Shown here piece by piece: positions 18,704-27,098 of a stretch of 64,000 nucleotides of DNA (position 1 is its first letter; each line of letters begins with the position of its first letter). Location of the stretch: assembly GCF_015679185.1 (NCBI RefSeq), contig NZ_CP064939.1, positions 496,001 through 560,000 of the forward strand. The letters run 5' to 3'. Below the pieces are notes generated by a model. The model was not told the DNA's origin, made no database searches, and was given only the letters and a program-made list of their open reading frames with translations. Source of the stretch: Pedobacter endophyticus. GTDB lineage: Bacteria > Bacteroidota > Bacteroidia > Sphingobacteriales > Sphingobacteriaceae. The position numbers were made by a program, and so were the translations under genes.

Positions 18704-20770
18704 TCAATTGGTGATTTCGTAGCGGTACATTACGAAGTCGTTTATTTTTGGAAGTGTCACTTCAATCGATCCGTTTTTCGCAATCGTCGTTTTTATGGCC
18801 TTTCCGTTTCCTAAAACTGGTGTACATTTCACTGTAGTTCCGGCGGGCAACCAGGTTTTTACGGTACCAACTGCTTCGGCCGTATTTTCCCTGTAAAAAA
18901 TGAAGTAACCCTGGTTTCCTTTCAACGATTGAAAGCCAGTCCAGGACCTTCCGGAAGGTTCATCGCCAATGGGCAAAATGATTCCCAAATGGAAATCGTG
19001 CTGTATTTTGCGGTAAGCTTTAATCAGATCTTTGATTTTTAGTGCTTCAGCTGGCAAACCCGTTCCCTCAAACCAGGCCAGTGGTTGCCCTGCCATTGTA
19101 GTGGCAAATAAGTATTCGAAAGAATGATTCCCCGGCGCAAAAATATCTTTACCATACCGATCAGCATTCCGCCATTTATTCAGAAATTCGATTTGTAATT
19201 TCTCTGCGGGCACATATTTCGCTAAAGCCCATAAATTTCTTAATGTCCAGTAGGGATAATAATTCTGCCAGTCGGTATAACGGTTTTCTAAGAACACATT
19301 GCCGTATTCATTAAAAGTGTAGTAGCCTGCCCTCCTGCCTGCGGTAGCATCTAAATTGAACACCGCTTTGTTATTGGTTTGCGCTAACACGCCATCGAAT
19401 AGCCTACGGAGATTGATTTCTGATTGTTTAGTGGGAATAGCCAAACCGTCGATTTTAAACGTACGGATGCCGTATGTTTTGTATAAACTCACCAAAGCGT
19501 TCACATCTTTCTGCCAGTCTGCATAGTCGTTTTGCACACTCGGATTAAACCATAGACAGATTTCTACCCCTAATTCTTTTCCCCGCTTTACAATTGGATG
19601 TAAACCATTTGGGTACTTTTTGGGGTCTGGTTTCCAGTAATCAGGGTTATCCCAAATGTTTTTAAAAGATCCTTTTGCTACAGCTGAATTCGGACTTTTC
19701 CCGATCTGCCAGCCATCATCAATCTGAAAGTGTGAAATTCCTAATTCGGCTGCTTTTTCTACCTCCAGTAAACTAAACTTTTCATTTACTTTCGCATCCT
19801 GACTGCGATCCCCCCAGGTGTTCATCATCACCATTTCATCACGCTCAGGCAATAGCTTGCGGATGTTTTTTTGATAACTACGCAAAGCAGTTAATTGCTG
19901 CAATTCGCCACCGCTGTACACACCGATTACGCTGCTATAGGCTTTGGTCCATTCCTCAGCTTTGATATCTTTGGCAGTCAATCCTAATCCGGCTACGGTA
20001 AAATGGCCGAACTCGGTGGTAAAATCGTAACCTTGATAAGCCAATTGAACACTTGAGGTCGGCGCTTCCTTCAAAAAGAAAAAGCCTTTGTTATTTTCGC
20101 TGTTGTGCGCTACCAATAAATTCCCTCTGTAATTCGTTTTGCGATAAGGAATGATATTCCTTTCTTCAATCAGGTTGTTATTCCAGTCGGTCACATCAAA
20201 AAATTCAACGATCTTGGTTTGCCAGTGAAAACCATCCAGTTTAATTTGATCTAAAATAGCCGTCATTTGCTGCGACTTCATATCTTCAGCAAACTCGATG
20301 TTTTTCCGATCCGCGGCGTTAATGGCACTGGCATCCGATGCTAGATTCGTACTACCTTTTAAATAAATATCGCAGGCAATTACAGGGCTATCGTCATAAA
20401 TCCGATAAACCTTTTTAACAGATAAAGTACCCAGCGAAACATTGATTTCTACAGCCAGATAAGTGGGATGAATGGCCGTTTCCTTCACTTCTTTCGAAGT
20501 ATAAGTTCCATTTGTTGGTTCATCTTTAGTTACCTGAAAATCAGGGCTTTTTAACCTGTTCAGCCAGATTTGTTTAGTGGCTTTATCGGTTAAACTGTAG
20601 GTAATCAGGTTGCCTTTATTCCAAAGAAATTTTCTTTCTATCCACTGGTTCCCCACTACCAGGGTATCCTTTTCCAATCGACTGTAAGGTGTGTCATTGG
20701 AAGCATAAAGAGGTAAAGTGAAGACCGATAATATGAATGTAATGAGGTATTTATAACTTGTTTTTAGCAT
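18704..20770 (-). CDS. GH36-type alpha-galactosidase, exported
   Basis: 689 residues. ATG at 20770 is preferred over an in-frame GTG three codons earlier because it opens directly into a signal peptide (MLKTSYKYLITFILSVFTLP). The N-terminal supersandwich is followed by a barrel with MMNTWGDRSQD, FQIDDGWQIG near residue 352 and TFKIDGLAIP near 440, whose Asp is the expected nucleophile. The W-x-P-D-P-x-x-x-P-x-G-L segment (WKPDPKKYPNGL) is typical of the GH36/GH27/raffinose-synthase clan. It should remove alpha-linked galactose side groups. The GH97 gene starts 8 nt after its stop. Confidence 0.87.
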   Translation of the reverse strand: MLKTSYKYLITFILSVFTLPLYASNDTPYSRLEKDTLVVGNQWIERKFLWNKGNLITYSLTDKATKQIWLNRLKSPDFQVTKDEPTNGTYTSKEVKETAIHPTYLAVEINVSLGTLSVKKVYRIYDDSPVIACDIYLKGSTNLASDASAINAADRKNIEFAEDMKSQQMTAILDQIKLDGFHWQTKIVEFFDVTDWNNNLIEERNIIPYRKTNYRGNLLVAHNSENNKGFFFLKEAPTSSVQLAYQGYDFTTEFGHFTVAGLGLTAKDIKAEEWTKAYSSVIGVYSGGELQQLTALRSYQKNIRKLLPERDEMVMMNTWGDRSQDAKVNEKFSLLEVEKAAELGISHFQIDDGWQIGKSPNSAVAKGSFKNIWDNPDYWKPDPKKYPNGLHPIVKRGKELGVEICLWFNPSVQNDYADWQKDVNALVSLYKTYGIRTFKIDGLAIPTKQSEINLRRLFDGVLAQTNNKAVFNLDATAGRRAGYYTFNEYGNVFLENRYTDWQNYYPYWTLRNLWALAKYVPAEKLQIEFLNKWRNADRYGKDIFAPGNHSFEYLFATTMAGQPLAWFEGTGLPAEALKIKDLIKAYRKIQHDFHLGIILPIGDEPSGRSWTGFQSLKGNQGYFIFYRENTAEAVGTVKTWLPAGTTVKCTPVLGNGKAIKTTIAKNGSIEVTLPKINDFVMYRYEITN

Positions 20771-20797
20771 ATTGATCACGCTACTATTTTGAAATTT

Positions 20798-22396
20798 CTA
20801 CTTAATTATAACCTGGCTTAATTTGTTCCAGCCCGTTGGGGTAGCTTTGCCCTTGATGGCCAGTTTTATTCCCGGACGATTATTTTTCGTTGTATCAACA
20901 ATCGCTATCGCCCAGGTATATTTACCCGAAGGAAGTTGGATGCGCTGGTTAAAAATGTACTTAGTGGGTTGGTTTTTTATCCAGTTTGAGGGTTCGCTTT
21001 TTAAATCTACGAACGCTTTAACCACCTCATCACGATCGTTTAATAAAGCAAAAGCCACTTTGTATTTATAATTCCACTGCGGAATATTATTCGGACAATA
21101 GCCCCAGCCCATATTTTTCCAACGATGCGAGATGTTAACAACATCTCCGGAACTCAACTCAACGGGAAGATTTATTTCATCCGGATACAATCGATATCCA
21201 CCCTCCGAGATAAATTTTTGAACATAAGGAAATGCCTTTGTAAACCAGGATGCGGTTTCACCACCGGCCCGGAAGTCCATCATGTTCACCTTTGCCTCAG
21301 CCGATGCTTCATATTCTCCTTTTCTAACATCTTCATCGTGACCTTCCCGATACTGATTACTCGGATCTATCCAATACCGATGCGTACCTGAAACGATCCA
21401 GCCACCTTCCATGATAATTGGTCGTTTGAAATTCCATGATTTTGCAAAATCTTTCTCCCATTGCTGATAATATCCGGTCATACCAAATGCATCATGCCTT
21501 AAGCTGTACCCTTTATGTATAGCCTTTTCTAATAATCTCCGGCTGTTTGGATTTGCTGCTGCCCAGCTTTTCGGGTGACCAATTAGCCGATGATAATTAA
21601 TTACCAGCGGAACCTTAGTAAAGTTGCGGGTGTATAAATCGGTTACCCAATCCAATACTTCTTCCTTGTATTGCTCAGTTTTAGCGGAATCGGAAGATTT
21701 ACCTGGGTCCTGATACACTACATTGTGCGCTTCGCCCCATTTACCAAGCCCGTAGGCATCAATAAATGATGTTTTTTCAGAATCATTATATTCTTTGGCA
21801 AAAGCTTCAATAAATTTTGAGTAATATTTCCTAAAAACAGGATCCTGGGGATATGGTGTTTTTCTATCCGGATTTGCTTTATTTTCTAAATAAAATTTTG
21901 CGCCGGCAGCGTAAACAAAAGCTGGTGTATTCGCTCCCTGATCGCGTCCATCAACAACGATACGAAAAGCAATAGGTAATCCTCTATTTTGAGCACCCTT
22001 AATCAGCTTTGCAATTTTAGAATTTGGATCGTTCCAGGCATAAACGTTTTCTGAGGGGTTTAAAGACGCCCAACTCGTTCTTACATAACATGCCGACGCA
22101 TAATCAATTGGCTTAATTTTCTTCCCTAACTCCGGAACAAAAAAAGTGGTGTCCCAATACGAAACGTCCGCATTTCTCGAAGCATACATTACCCATCCAT
22201 TTAGCGGATTTTGAAGTACAGTATTGCTATCGTAACCAGGCTTAACAAGATGGTACTGTTTATTATCAATGGTATTAAACCTATTCCTTTCCTGCGCAAC
22301 AACCCACGTTGATAATAGCAGGCAAAATAGAAACAAAACGATTTTAAAAGTTACTGCGGTATGTTGATGTTTTAAGTTGGAAAAACTAATTTTCAT
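20798..22396 (-). CDS. exported DUF4832-like protein, putative glycoside hydrolase-like barrel
   Basis: 532 residues with a long signal peptide (to VVAQ). The N-terminal two thirds read like a TIM barrel (NPLNGWVMYAS, YVRTSWASLNP, IDAYGLGKWGEAHN, PLVINYHRL, PIIMEGGWI). The C-terminal third is a beta-sandwich with ISHRWKNMGWGYCP and the SGKYTWAIAIVD strand typical of DUF4832 proteins. The Glu residues in KWGEAHN and MEGGWI are candidate catalytic pair members, by analogy with clan A hydrolases. No activity is assigned. It is the first gene of the eight-gene PUL operon that begins at the operator near 22508. Confidence 0.7.
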   Translation of the reverse strand: MKISFSNLKHQHTAVTFKIVLFLFCLLLSTWVVAQERNRFNTIDNKQYHLVKPGYDSNTVLQNPLNGWVMYASRNADVSYWDTTFFVPELGKKIKPIDYASACYVRTSWASLNPSENVYAWNDPNSKIAKLIKGAQNRGLPIAFRIVVDGRDQGANTPAFVYAAGAKFYLENKANPDRKTPYPQDPVFRKYYSKFIEAFAKEYNDSEKTSFIDAYGLGKWGEAHNVVYQDPGKSSDSAKTEQYKEEVLDWVTDLYTRNFTKVPLVINYHRLIGHPKSWAAANPNSRRLLEKAIHKGYSLRHDAFGMTGYYQQWEKDFAKSWNFKRPIIMEGGWIVSGTHRYWIDPSNQYREGHDEDVRKGEYEASAEAKVNMMDFRAGGETASWFTKAFPYVQKFISEGGYRLYPDEINLPVELSSGDVVNISHRWKNMGWGYCPNNIPQWNYKYKVAFALLNDRDEVVKAFVDLKSEPSNWIKNQPTKYIFNQRIQLPSGKYTWAIAIVDTTKNNRPGIKLAIKGKATPTGWNKLSQVIIK

Positions 22397-22472
22397 AATG
22401 ATTTGGTTAGACTAACTGTACTTACTTATTGTGCGCTACAGTTGTATTGGCTTTTAAATTCCTTTTACAAGG

Positions 22473-22537
22473 CAAAAGTAATCATCAAGAAAGTGCAGGA
22501 TGGTATTGTTTTGTTCAGAAATGGTTTGTTTTTGTAC
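22473..22537 (-). promoter_or_regulatory. main PUL operon promoter with 21-bp-spaced direct repeat (putative hybrid-regulator operator)
   Basis: Minus-strand -7 box TACTTTTG at 22480-22473, 27 nt, then repeat halves GAACAAAAC (22516-22508) and GTACAAAAA (22537-22529), again 21 bp apart with spacer CAAACCATTTCT in gene orientation. This copy is less perfect than those at 4513 and 1887 but keeps the geometry. Predicted start is about 22466, 70 nt before the ATG at 22396. Confidence 0.78.
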
Positions 22538-22540
22538 AAC

Positions 22541-22842
22541 TAATGGTCATTTTGAGGTGAACGATTATACTTTTTGAGTTCTGCAAATACGACGAGGCAA
22601 ACGCCAAAACGGTGAGTTATATATGAAAGGGGAATGTTTAATGCCAGATGGGTGAAAAGGCAACGAATCGATTACAAGGCTTTTTTTGTTTTTGAAGTTG
22701 CTCAAAGATTTTCTGGTGAATCCAAGACATATCATCGATTGCATCGATCAGTTTTTCCAATATAGCGTCAGCCTAGTTCTAGCTTGTTTCTAAGCCGAAT
22801 CACGAATCTTTTTTATTTCTGACTTACCCTCGGCGCAGCCTG
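22541..22842. other. intergenic stretch, nothing recognised
   Basis: No gene recognised. On the minus strand a 45-codon stretch without start (ADAILEKLIDAIDD..., ending ...AFSPIWH, about 22650-22772) has coding-like composition and may be the tail of a decayed gene. No hairpin terminator is evident. Confidence 0.3.
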
Positions 22843-23001
22843 ATGCGATTAAACAAAACGCCTGCAAATGGTGTTATTTCATTAGCCGCAAGTCGGTTTC
22901 GTTTCTACCGCTTACTGCTTACCAAAAAACCCGGCAAAATCTTGGTCGCCGATAAATTTGAAACGGAGAAAAATGTAATCGAAAATCTCAGAACATATTA
23001 A
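22843..23001 (+). CDS. possible 52-aa protein upstream of DUF305
   Basis: Short frame starting MRLNKTPANGVISLAASRFR and ending ...ENLRTY. It is basic in the first half and acidic-helical in the second (DKFETEKNVIENL). It stops 10 nt before the DUF305 start, so it could be co-transcribed. The frame is open upstream to about 22782 without an ATG, which also fits a remnant of a longer gene. Not recognised. Confidence 0.3.
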   Translation: MRLNKTPANGVISLAASRFRFYRLLLTKKPGKILVADKFETEKNVIENLRTY

Positions 23002-23011
23002 ATTCAGAAAA

Positions 23012-23464
23012 ATGAAAGCGAATCACTACAGAAAATTTGCCTTGATGCTGGCCTTGTCCTTTGTAATTATGTATGCGGTAATGTACCTCAATGTATACCA
23101 AGCGGATCACATCTACCTGAGCATGACCCGGTTTTATATGACTTTGTTGATGATCTGCCCCATGGCCCTTGTTATGCTTATTGCGATGCGATCGATGTAT
23201 AAAAACAAAACAGTTAACACAATAATTGTGGTATGCAGTATCGCTGTGTTTGGGCTGGCGCTGGCGGGTGTTCGCACCCAAACGCTTGTTGGCGATGTGC
23301 AATATATGAAAGGAATGATTCCCCATCACTCGATCGCCATTATGACCAGTACCCGTGCAGACATTAAAGATCCCGAAGTAAAAAAACTATCTCAAGGCAT
23401 TATCGAGGCACAGGAAAGGGAAATTGCTGAAATGAAACGCATCCTTGCACGAATGGACAAGTAA
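23012..23464 (+). CDS. DUF305 membrane-anchored protein
   Basis: 150 residues. Three predicted membrane segments (FALMLALSFVIMYAVMY, FYMTLLMICPMALVMLIAM, TIIVVCSIAVFGLALAGV) are followed by the DUF305 core: VQYMKGMIPHHSIAIMTS and EAQEREIAEMKRIL. The MIPHH histidines and methionines suggest metal (often copper-linked) handling, but the function of the family is not settled. Its C-terminal domain is shortened to one copy of the motif. Confidence 0.82.
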   Translation: MKANHYRKFALMLALSFVIMYAVMYLNVYQADHIYLSMTRFYMTLLMICPMALVMLIAMRSMYKNKTVNTIIVVCSIAVFGLALAGVRTQTLVGDVQYMKGMIPHHSIAIMTSTRADIKDPEVKKLSQGIIEAQEREIAEMKRILARMDK

Positions 23465-23590
23465 GAAACCTGTTCGGTTGTCTCTCGCCCACAATTAAAA
23501 ATTAAAAAAGGACTACCGCCGAACGGCTAGTGGTAAAAAGGCATCCTCATATTGTCGCAATTGCACCCCACAGGTGTTATTCTGCATCTT

Positions 23591-23598
23591 TAAATTTG
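23591..23598 (+). promoter_or_regulatory. candidate -7 element for the RibD-like gene
   Basis: TAAATTTG fits TAnnTTTG and lies 23 nt before the ATG at 23622, so the leader would be about 17 nt. No convincing -33 box at the usual distance. Confidence 0.4.
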
Positions 23599-23621
23599 AA
23601 GAACATTAAATCATTAGACAA

Positions 23622-24191
23622 ATGAGGAAGATCAGAATATTTGAACACATTTCGCTTGACGGCGTGATCGAGCACGACGGCGACTACATTTATGGCGCCT
23701 GGACAACGCCTTATCGGAGTCCTGCCGGAGCAGCAATGCTTTTTGAGGCTTATGGAGGCGATTTCGACCTGTTGCTCGGCCGTAAAACTTACGATATATT
23801 CAGCAGCTTCTGGCCAAATGCCGGAGATTTTCCGATGGCAAATGCCATAAACGCGGCTACAAAATACATTGCAACGCACAGGCCCGATAGCCTTGGGTGG
23901 GGCCCGGTAAAAGATTTAAGTGACGATGTTATCGATGGGATTCGTAAGCTAAAGGCCACCGAAGGACGTGATGTGATTGTGATAGGCAGTTCAACCCTTA
24001 CTTCGGTTCTACTTAATGAAGGGCTCGCCGACGAAGTAGTGCTCATTACCTACCCTGTTTTACTTGGTCGCGGCAAACGCCTGCTTGCTGACACGATAGA
24101 TGCAAGAGAACTCGAATTTGTCGACTCGAAAAGTACTGCCACAGGCTTGCTGATTAATACTTACAAACACCTGGGGCCACTGAAAAAATAA
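23622..24191 (+). CDS. dihydrofolate-reductase-fold / RibD C-terminal-like reductase
   Basis: 189 residues of one Rossmann-like DHFR-fold domain (KIRIFEHISLDGVIE, LLLGRKTYDIFSSFWP, DVIVIGSSTLTSVLL, LLGRGKRLLAD). Proteins of this family are predicted NADPH-dependent reductases of unknown substrate and are commonly annotated dihydrofolate reductase family protein. They are not the housekeeping FolA. A single-gene unit with its own -7 candidate. Confidence 0.85.
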   Translation: MRKIRIFEHISLDGVIEHDGDYIYGAWTTPYRSPAGAAMLFEAYGGDFDLLLGRKTYDIFSSFWPNAGDFPMANAINAATKYIATHRPDSLGWGPVKDLSDDVIDGIRKLKATEGRDVIVIGSSTLTSVLLNEGLADEVVLITYPVLLGRGKRLLADTIDARELEFVDSKSTATGLLINTYKHLGPLKK

Positions 24192-24276
24192 AGCTTCTTC
24201 GAAACCGGCATCATTGTATTTAAATTAAAATATTCAGGGCTGTCCTTCCGGCAGCCTTCGTTAAGCTTTTCACTAT

Positions 24277-24729
24277 TTATTTATTATTAAGTTGTTCTGC
24301 CAGGCCGACCAAAATACCTTCAGCTCCCCGAACATAGCAAAGGCGATACGAGTTTTCATATTTCACCACTTCGCCAACTATTTCAGCACCGTGCGCAAGC
24401 AGTCGTGGAATCAGTTCATCAAGGTCATCAACAGCAAACATTACCCGCAAATAACCCAGGGCGTTTACCGGCGCATTCCGGTGATCGGAGATTACCGCCG
24501 GGCTGATAAATTTTGAAAGTTCAAGCCGGCTATGGCCATCCGGGGTAACCATCATGGCAATTTCTACCGATTGTGCACCCAATCCGGTTACTTTTCCGGC
24601 CCACTCTCCCTCAATCTTCGCTCGTCCCTCTAAGGTCAAACCGATCTCGGTGAAAAACGAGATTGCATCGTCGAGCGATTCTACAACGATGCCGATGTTG
24701 TCCATTCTTATCAACTTGCTTTTTGCCAT
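24277..24729 (-). CDS. VOC-family (glyoxalase/bleomycin-resistance fold) protein
   Basis: 150 residues. ATG at 24729 (MAKSKLIRMDNIGIVVESLD) is preferred to a start 13 codons upstream because the domain begins here. Two beta-alpha-beta-beta-beta modules: residues about 8-70 (IGIVVESLDDAISFFTEIGL) and 80-145 (LRVMFAVDDLDELIPRLLAHG, YVRGAEGILVGLAEQL). The closing Glu-rich strand is replaced by a Gly-Ile-Leu, so metal binding is uncertain. Substrate unknown. Confidence 0.82.
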   Translation of the reverse strand: MAKSKLIRMDNIGIVVESLDDAISFFTEIGLTLEGRAKIEGEWAGKVTGLGAQSVEIAMMVTPDGHSRLELSKFISPAVISDHRNAPVNALGYLRVMFAVDDLDELIPRLLAHGAEIVGEVVKYENSYRLCYVRGAEGILVGLAEQLNNK

Positions 24730-24842
24730 CTGTTTAGTGTTTAATTTTATCAAGGCAATGAACCTCAATAATTAATGGGTAACTTCATATCAAGTCAAAG
24801 TTTTAAACCGTCACTTAAAATTAACATGCACCAAATTTTCAC

Positions 24843-25187
24843 TTATCCCTTCGAATGGTAATCGTGCCCCCAATTTTTTAGCGAATAATTCCAGTTTGTT
24901 TCAGAAACGTCGCCATCAGGCCGCTGTGCCAGATGACGTTTGATATAACCATTCACTTTTTGCATGTGTTTGAAGTCGGAAGTAGTTAAATCTGCTTTCT
25001 TTTTTTGCAGGATGCGAATAATCTTTTCTCCTGATTTGTGCCCAATCGACTCCCCGTCGCCACTGTCCCATCCAACAGATTTAGACTGCTCAGTGTCCAG
25101 CCATTTCTCCAGTTTTGAGGGGCTCATATTTACATTTTTTTTAAAATCTGCGTAGATTTCTTGTGTTTCATCATTTTCCATACTCAA
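24843..25187 (-). CDS. DUF3140-type small protein
   Basis: 114 residues, soluble and charged. Signatures are SPSKLEKWLDTEQSKSVGW, GESIGHKSGEKIIRILQKKK and HMQKVNGYIKRHLAQRP, ending in a WNYSLKNWGHD tail. These match the DUF3140 family, short proteins found widely in soil bacteria and often beside stress genes. Function unknown. The next gene is over 600 nt away. Confidence 0.75.
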   Translation of the reverse strand: MSMENDETQEIYADFKKNVNMSPSKLEKWLDTEQSKSVGWDSGDGESIGHKSGEKIIRILQKKKADLTTSDFKHMQKVNGYIKRHLAQRPDGDVSETNWNYSLKNWGHDYHSKG

Positions 25188-25751
25188 TTACCGGTTACTG
25201 GTTGCGCAAGTTGGTTGGCGTAATCGCACAACCTATACCATACAACAGATTACACTTTTATTGGTTTGGGTACGTTTTTCATTTGCCACTATTTCCGACC
25301 AATGGAAACTTCGAAGCTCAACCTATTAACAATAAGCATACGATTTAATAAACAGTAATTTCTCCGATGAATTAAATGATAAATACAATCTTTATGATTC
25401 CTATTTCGAGGCAATTCCATTTGGGTTTAAATTCAAGTCATTCTGCAGGGCTGATGTTTAGCTTTTGTTCCTTCTTAATGCAAAGGGTTGGTGTTTTCGG
25501 TAATATGGCCCCTAAACCATTTAATTTTCAATTAATTCAATACCCTGTTTTTTCGAATAGATGGGTAAAATCCCGACAATAAGATAAGGTTTAAGAGAAA
25601 AACCGCTTATCTTTTTGATGATGAATTAAGCATGAAGTTTTGCGTGGTAAGCATCATTGAATTATTCAAACTATAATTGAGGCAAAAATTCGAATGAACT
25701 AATTCGCTAGTTATTTTTTTAAAAAAAGGGTAGTTATTTCGTTTATTGTAA
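25188..25751. other. intergenic region, no gene supported
   Basis: A/T-rich. Two short plus-strand frames (25163-25348 and 25376-25582) lack family features and normal codon usage; neither is called. No tRNA or strong hairpin was seen. Confidence 0.4.
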
Positions 25752-25759
25752 TATATTTG
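25752..25759 (+). promoter_or_regulatory. -7 element of the lipoprotein gene
   Basis: TATATTTG, a perfect TAnnTTTG, 40 nt before the ATG at 25800; predicted leader about 35 nt. The downstream gene is monocistronic with a strong terminator. Confidence 0.6.
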
Positions 25760-25799
25760 TGACCTAAATAACAAACTTTAAACAATTTTTAAAAAAAAC

Positions 25800-26483
25800 A
25801 TGAAATCCAAATTAACTTTTTTAACTCTCCTTTTAGCAGTGCTTTTTTCTTGTAAAAAAACCACAAATGTTGACCTCGAACTATCTACAAGTGGAAAACT
25901 CGCCTACAAATTAACTGACGATGCTGGCAAGGCAATCCCAAATGTTAAGGTATCGTTGCTTGTCAATAACGACCATTATTCGAATTACGTTCTTTTAGAC
26001 TCAAGGGTAACAGATGGCAACGGTCAGGCTGATTTTGGAGATCTTAACGCTGGAAATTACCAGGTCGTTTCAGATTCTGCCAGGGTGAATAACATCCCGT
26101 ACCTGGTTAAGGAGCTCGTGCAGGTAACTGCTGGCGCTGCTAAAACCAAAGAAACCAAAGTGACAGATTTTTCGGGAACGTATGTAATGTCAGTTAAATC
26201 TTCTAACAATTCTCAGCCATTGAAGAATGTTGGTGTATTACTGATTCCATCAGCGAGGTATAGCTATAACTCGACCACGGCTAATCAATTGAAAGTTGCT
26301 CATTTTTCAGGGCTGACCAATGATGCTGGTGTAGTTAGCTTCAAAGTTCCATCCGATATGGGCTACTATGTGTATGTTTATAATACGGTAACTAATGCTA
26401 GCTATAGTGGCTATGGTGGCTATTATTCAAATTTTACCGTTCAAAGAGGTGCCACTGTTAACAACACCTACACCATCTATTAA
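25800..26483 (+). CDS. lipoprotein with two immunoglobulin-like/carboxypeptidase-regulatory-like repeats
   Basis: 227 residues. Signal peptide type II with lipobox LFSC-KK (Cys at about 18), so it should be lipid-anchored and probably surface exposed. Two similar beta-sandwich modules follow: about 30-115 (KLAYKLTDDAGKAIPNVKVS, DGNGQADFGDLNAGNYQVV) and 125-225 (PLKNVGVLLIP, TNDAGVVSFKVPSDMGYYVY). The C-terminus is rich in Tyr and Gly. No catalytic signature. Likely a structural or adhesive cell-surface protein. Confidence 0.7.
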   Translation: MKSKLTFLTLLLAVLFSCKKTTNVDLELSTSGKLAYKLTDDAGKAIPNVKVSLLVNNDHYSNYVLLDSRVTDGNGQADFGDLNAGNYQVVSDSARVNNIPYLVKELVQVTAGAAKTKETKVTDFSGTYVMSVKSSNNSQPLKNVGVLLIPSARYSYNSTTANQLKVAHFSGLTNDAGVVSFKVPSDMGYYVYVYNTVTNASYSGYGGYYSNFTVQRGATVNNTYTIY

Positions 26484-26520
26484 TTTGAATAACCCATAAT
26501 AGCAAATGCCATTGATGACG

Positions 26521-26552
26521 ATGAGCCTCCACCCGGAGGCTCATTTTTTTTT
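26521..26552 (+). terminator. rho-independent terminator of the lipoprotein gene
   Basis: Perfect 10-bp stem ATGAGCCTCC / GGAGGCTCAT (26521-26530 and 26535-26544), loop ACCC, followed by a run of eight T. It lies 38 nt after the stop codon. Confidence 0.88.
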
Positions 26553-26740
26553 GCACTTTAATAAGCGTACGGACGCTTTTGTCTCTCTACCTCCTCGTAG
26601 CGTCTCGCTACGATAATACAATAATGCCGCATAAACAGACGACAGGTGCAAGCGAAGAAACAAACGCCCAACCATCCATTGCCAGAAAAACGGCTTTACA
26701 GGTGCTTAAAGCGTGGTCAGCCAGGTCTTTAAGGCCGCGA

Positions 26741-27098
26741 ACCCCGTGGTATAGGTGGTCGACCACGTTATACTACCCATTTACCATGTTGGTATACCTG
26801 CCAGAGTACGTTCAGCACCCCATTGACCACGTCGGTACACGCGGTAGAGCACGTTCAACACCCCGTTGACCACGTCGGTATACGTGGTAGAGCACGTTCA
26901 GCACCCCGTTGACCACGTCGGTACACGTGGTAGAGCACGTTCAGCACCTAGTTGACCACGTTACCCTACCCCACCAACGGGGTAAACAACGTGGTTGACC
27001 ACGTTGCACACCCCACAAACGCAGTAAACAACGTGATACACCACGTTACCCCACCCCACCAATAGGGCAAATGACGTGGCACACCACGTAGCGCCGTC
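26741..27098. repeat. array of about nine 42-43-bp direct repeats, each opening with ACCACGT-like sequence
   Basis: Repeat starts read at 26741, 26783, 26826, 26869, 26912, 26955, 26998, 27040 and 27083, so spacing is 42 or 43 bp throughout. Units from 26783 to 26954 form one subfamily (ACCACGTCGGTACACGTGG then TAGAGCACGTTCAGCACCCC). Units from 26955 form another (ACCACGTTACCCYACCCC then CAAYRGGGYAAAYRACGTGG). CACGT cores recur every 21-22 bp, which suggests an older half-unit. Many places are locally palindromic, e.g. AACGTGGTTGACCACGTT. The period is not a multiple of three, so it does not encode a peptide repeat. No unique spacers, so not CRISPR. Confidence 0.88.

Noticed and set aside
26579..26869. 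96-codon plus-strand frame leading into the 43-bp array
   Set aside because: It runs into non-triplet-period repeats, lacks any family feature, and its only support is absence of stops.
26741..27098. Repeat array considered as CRISPR
   Set aside because: There are no unique spacers between repeats, the whole 42-43-bp unit is conserved, and no cas gene is near.
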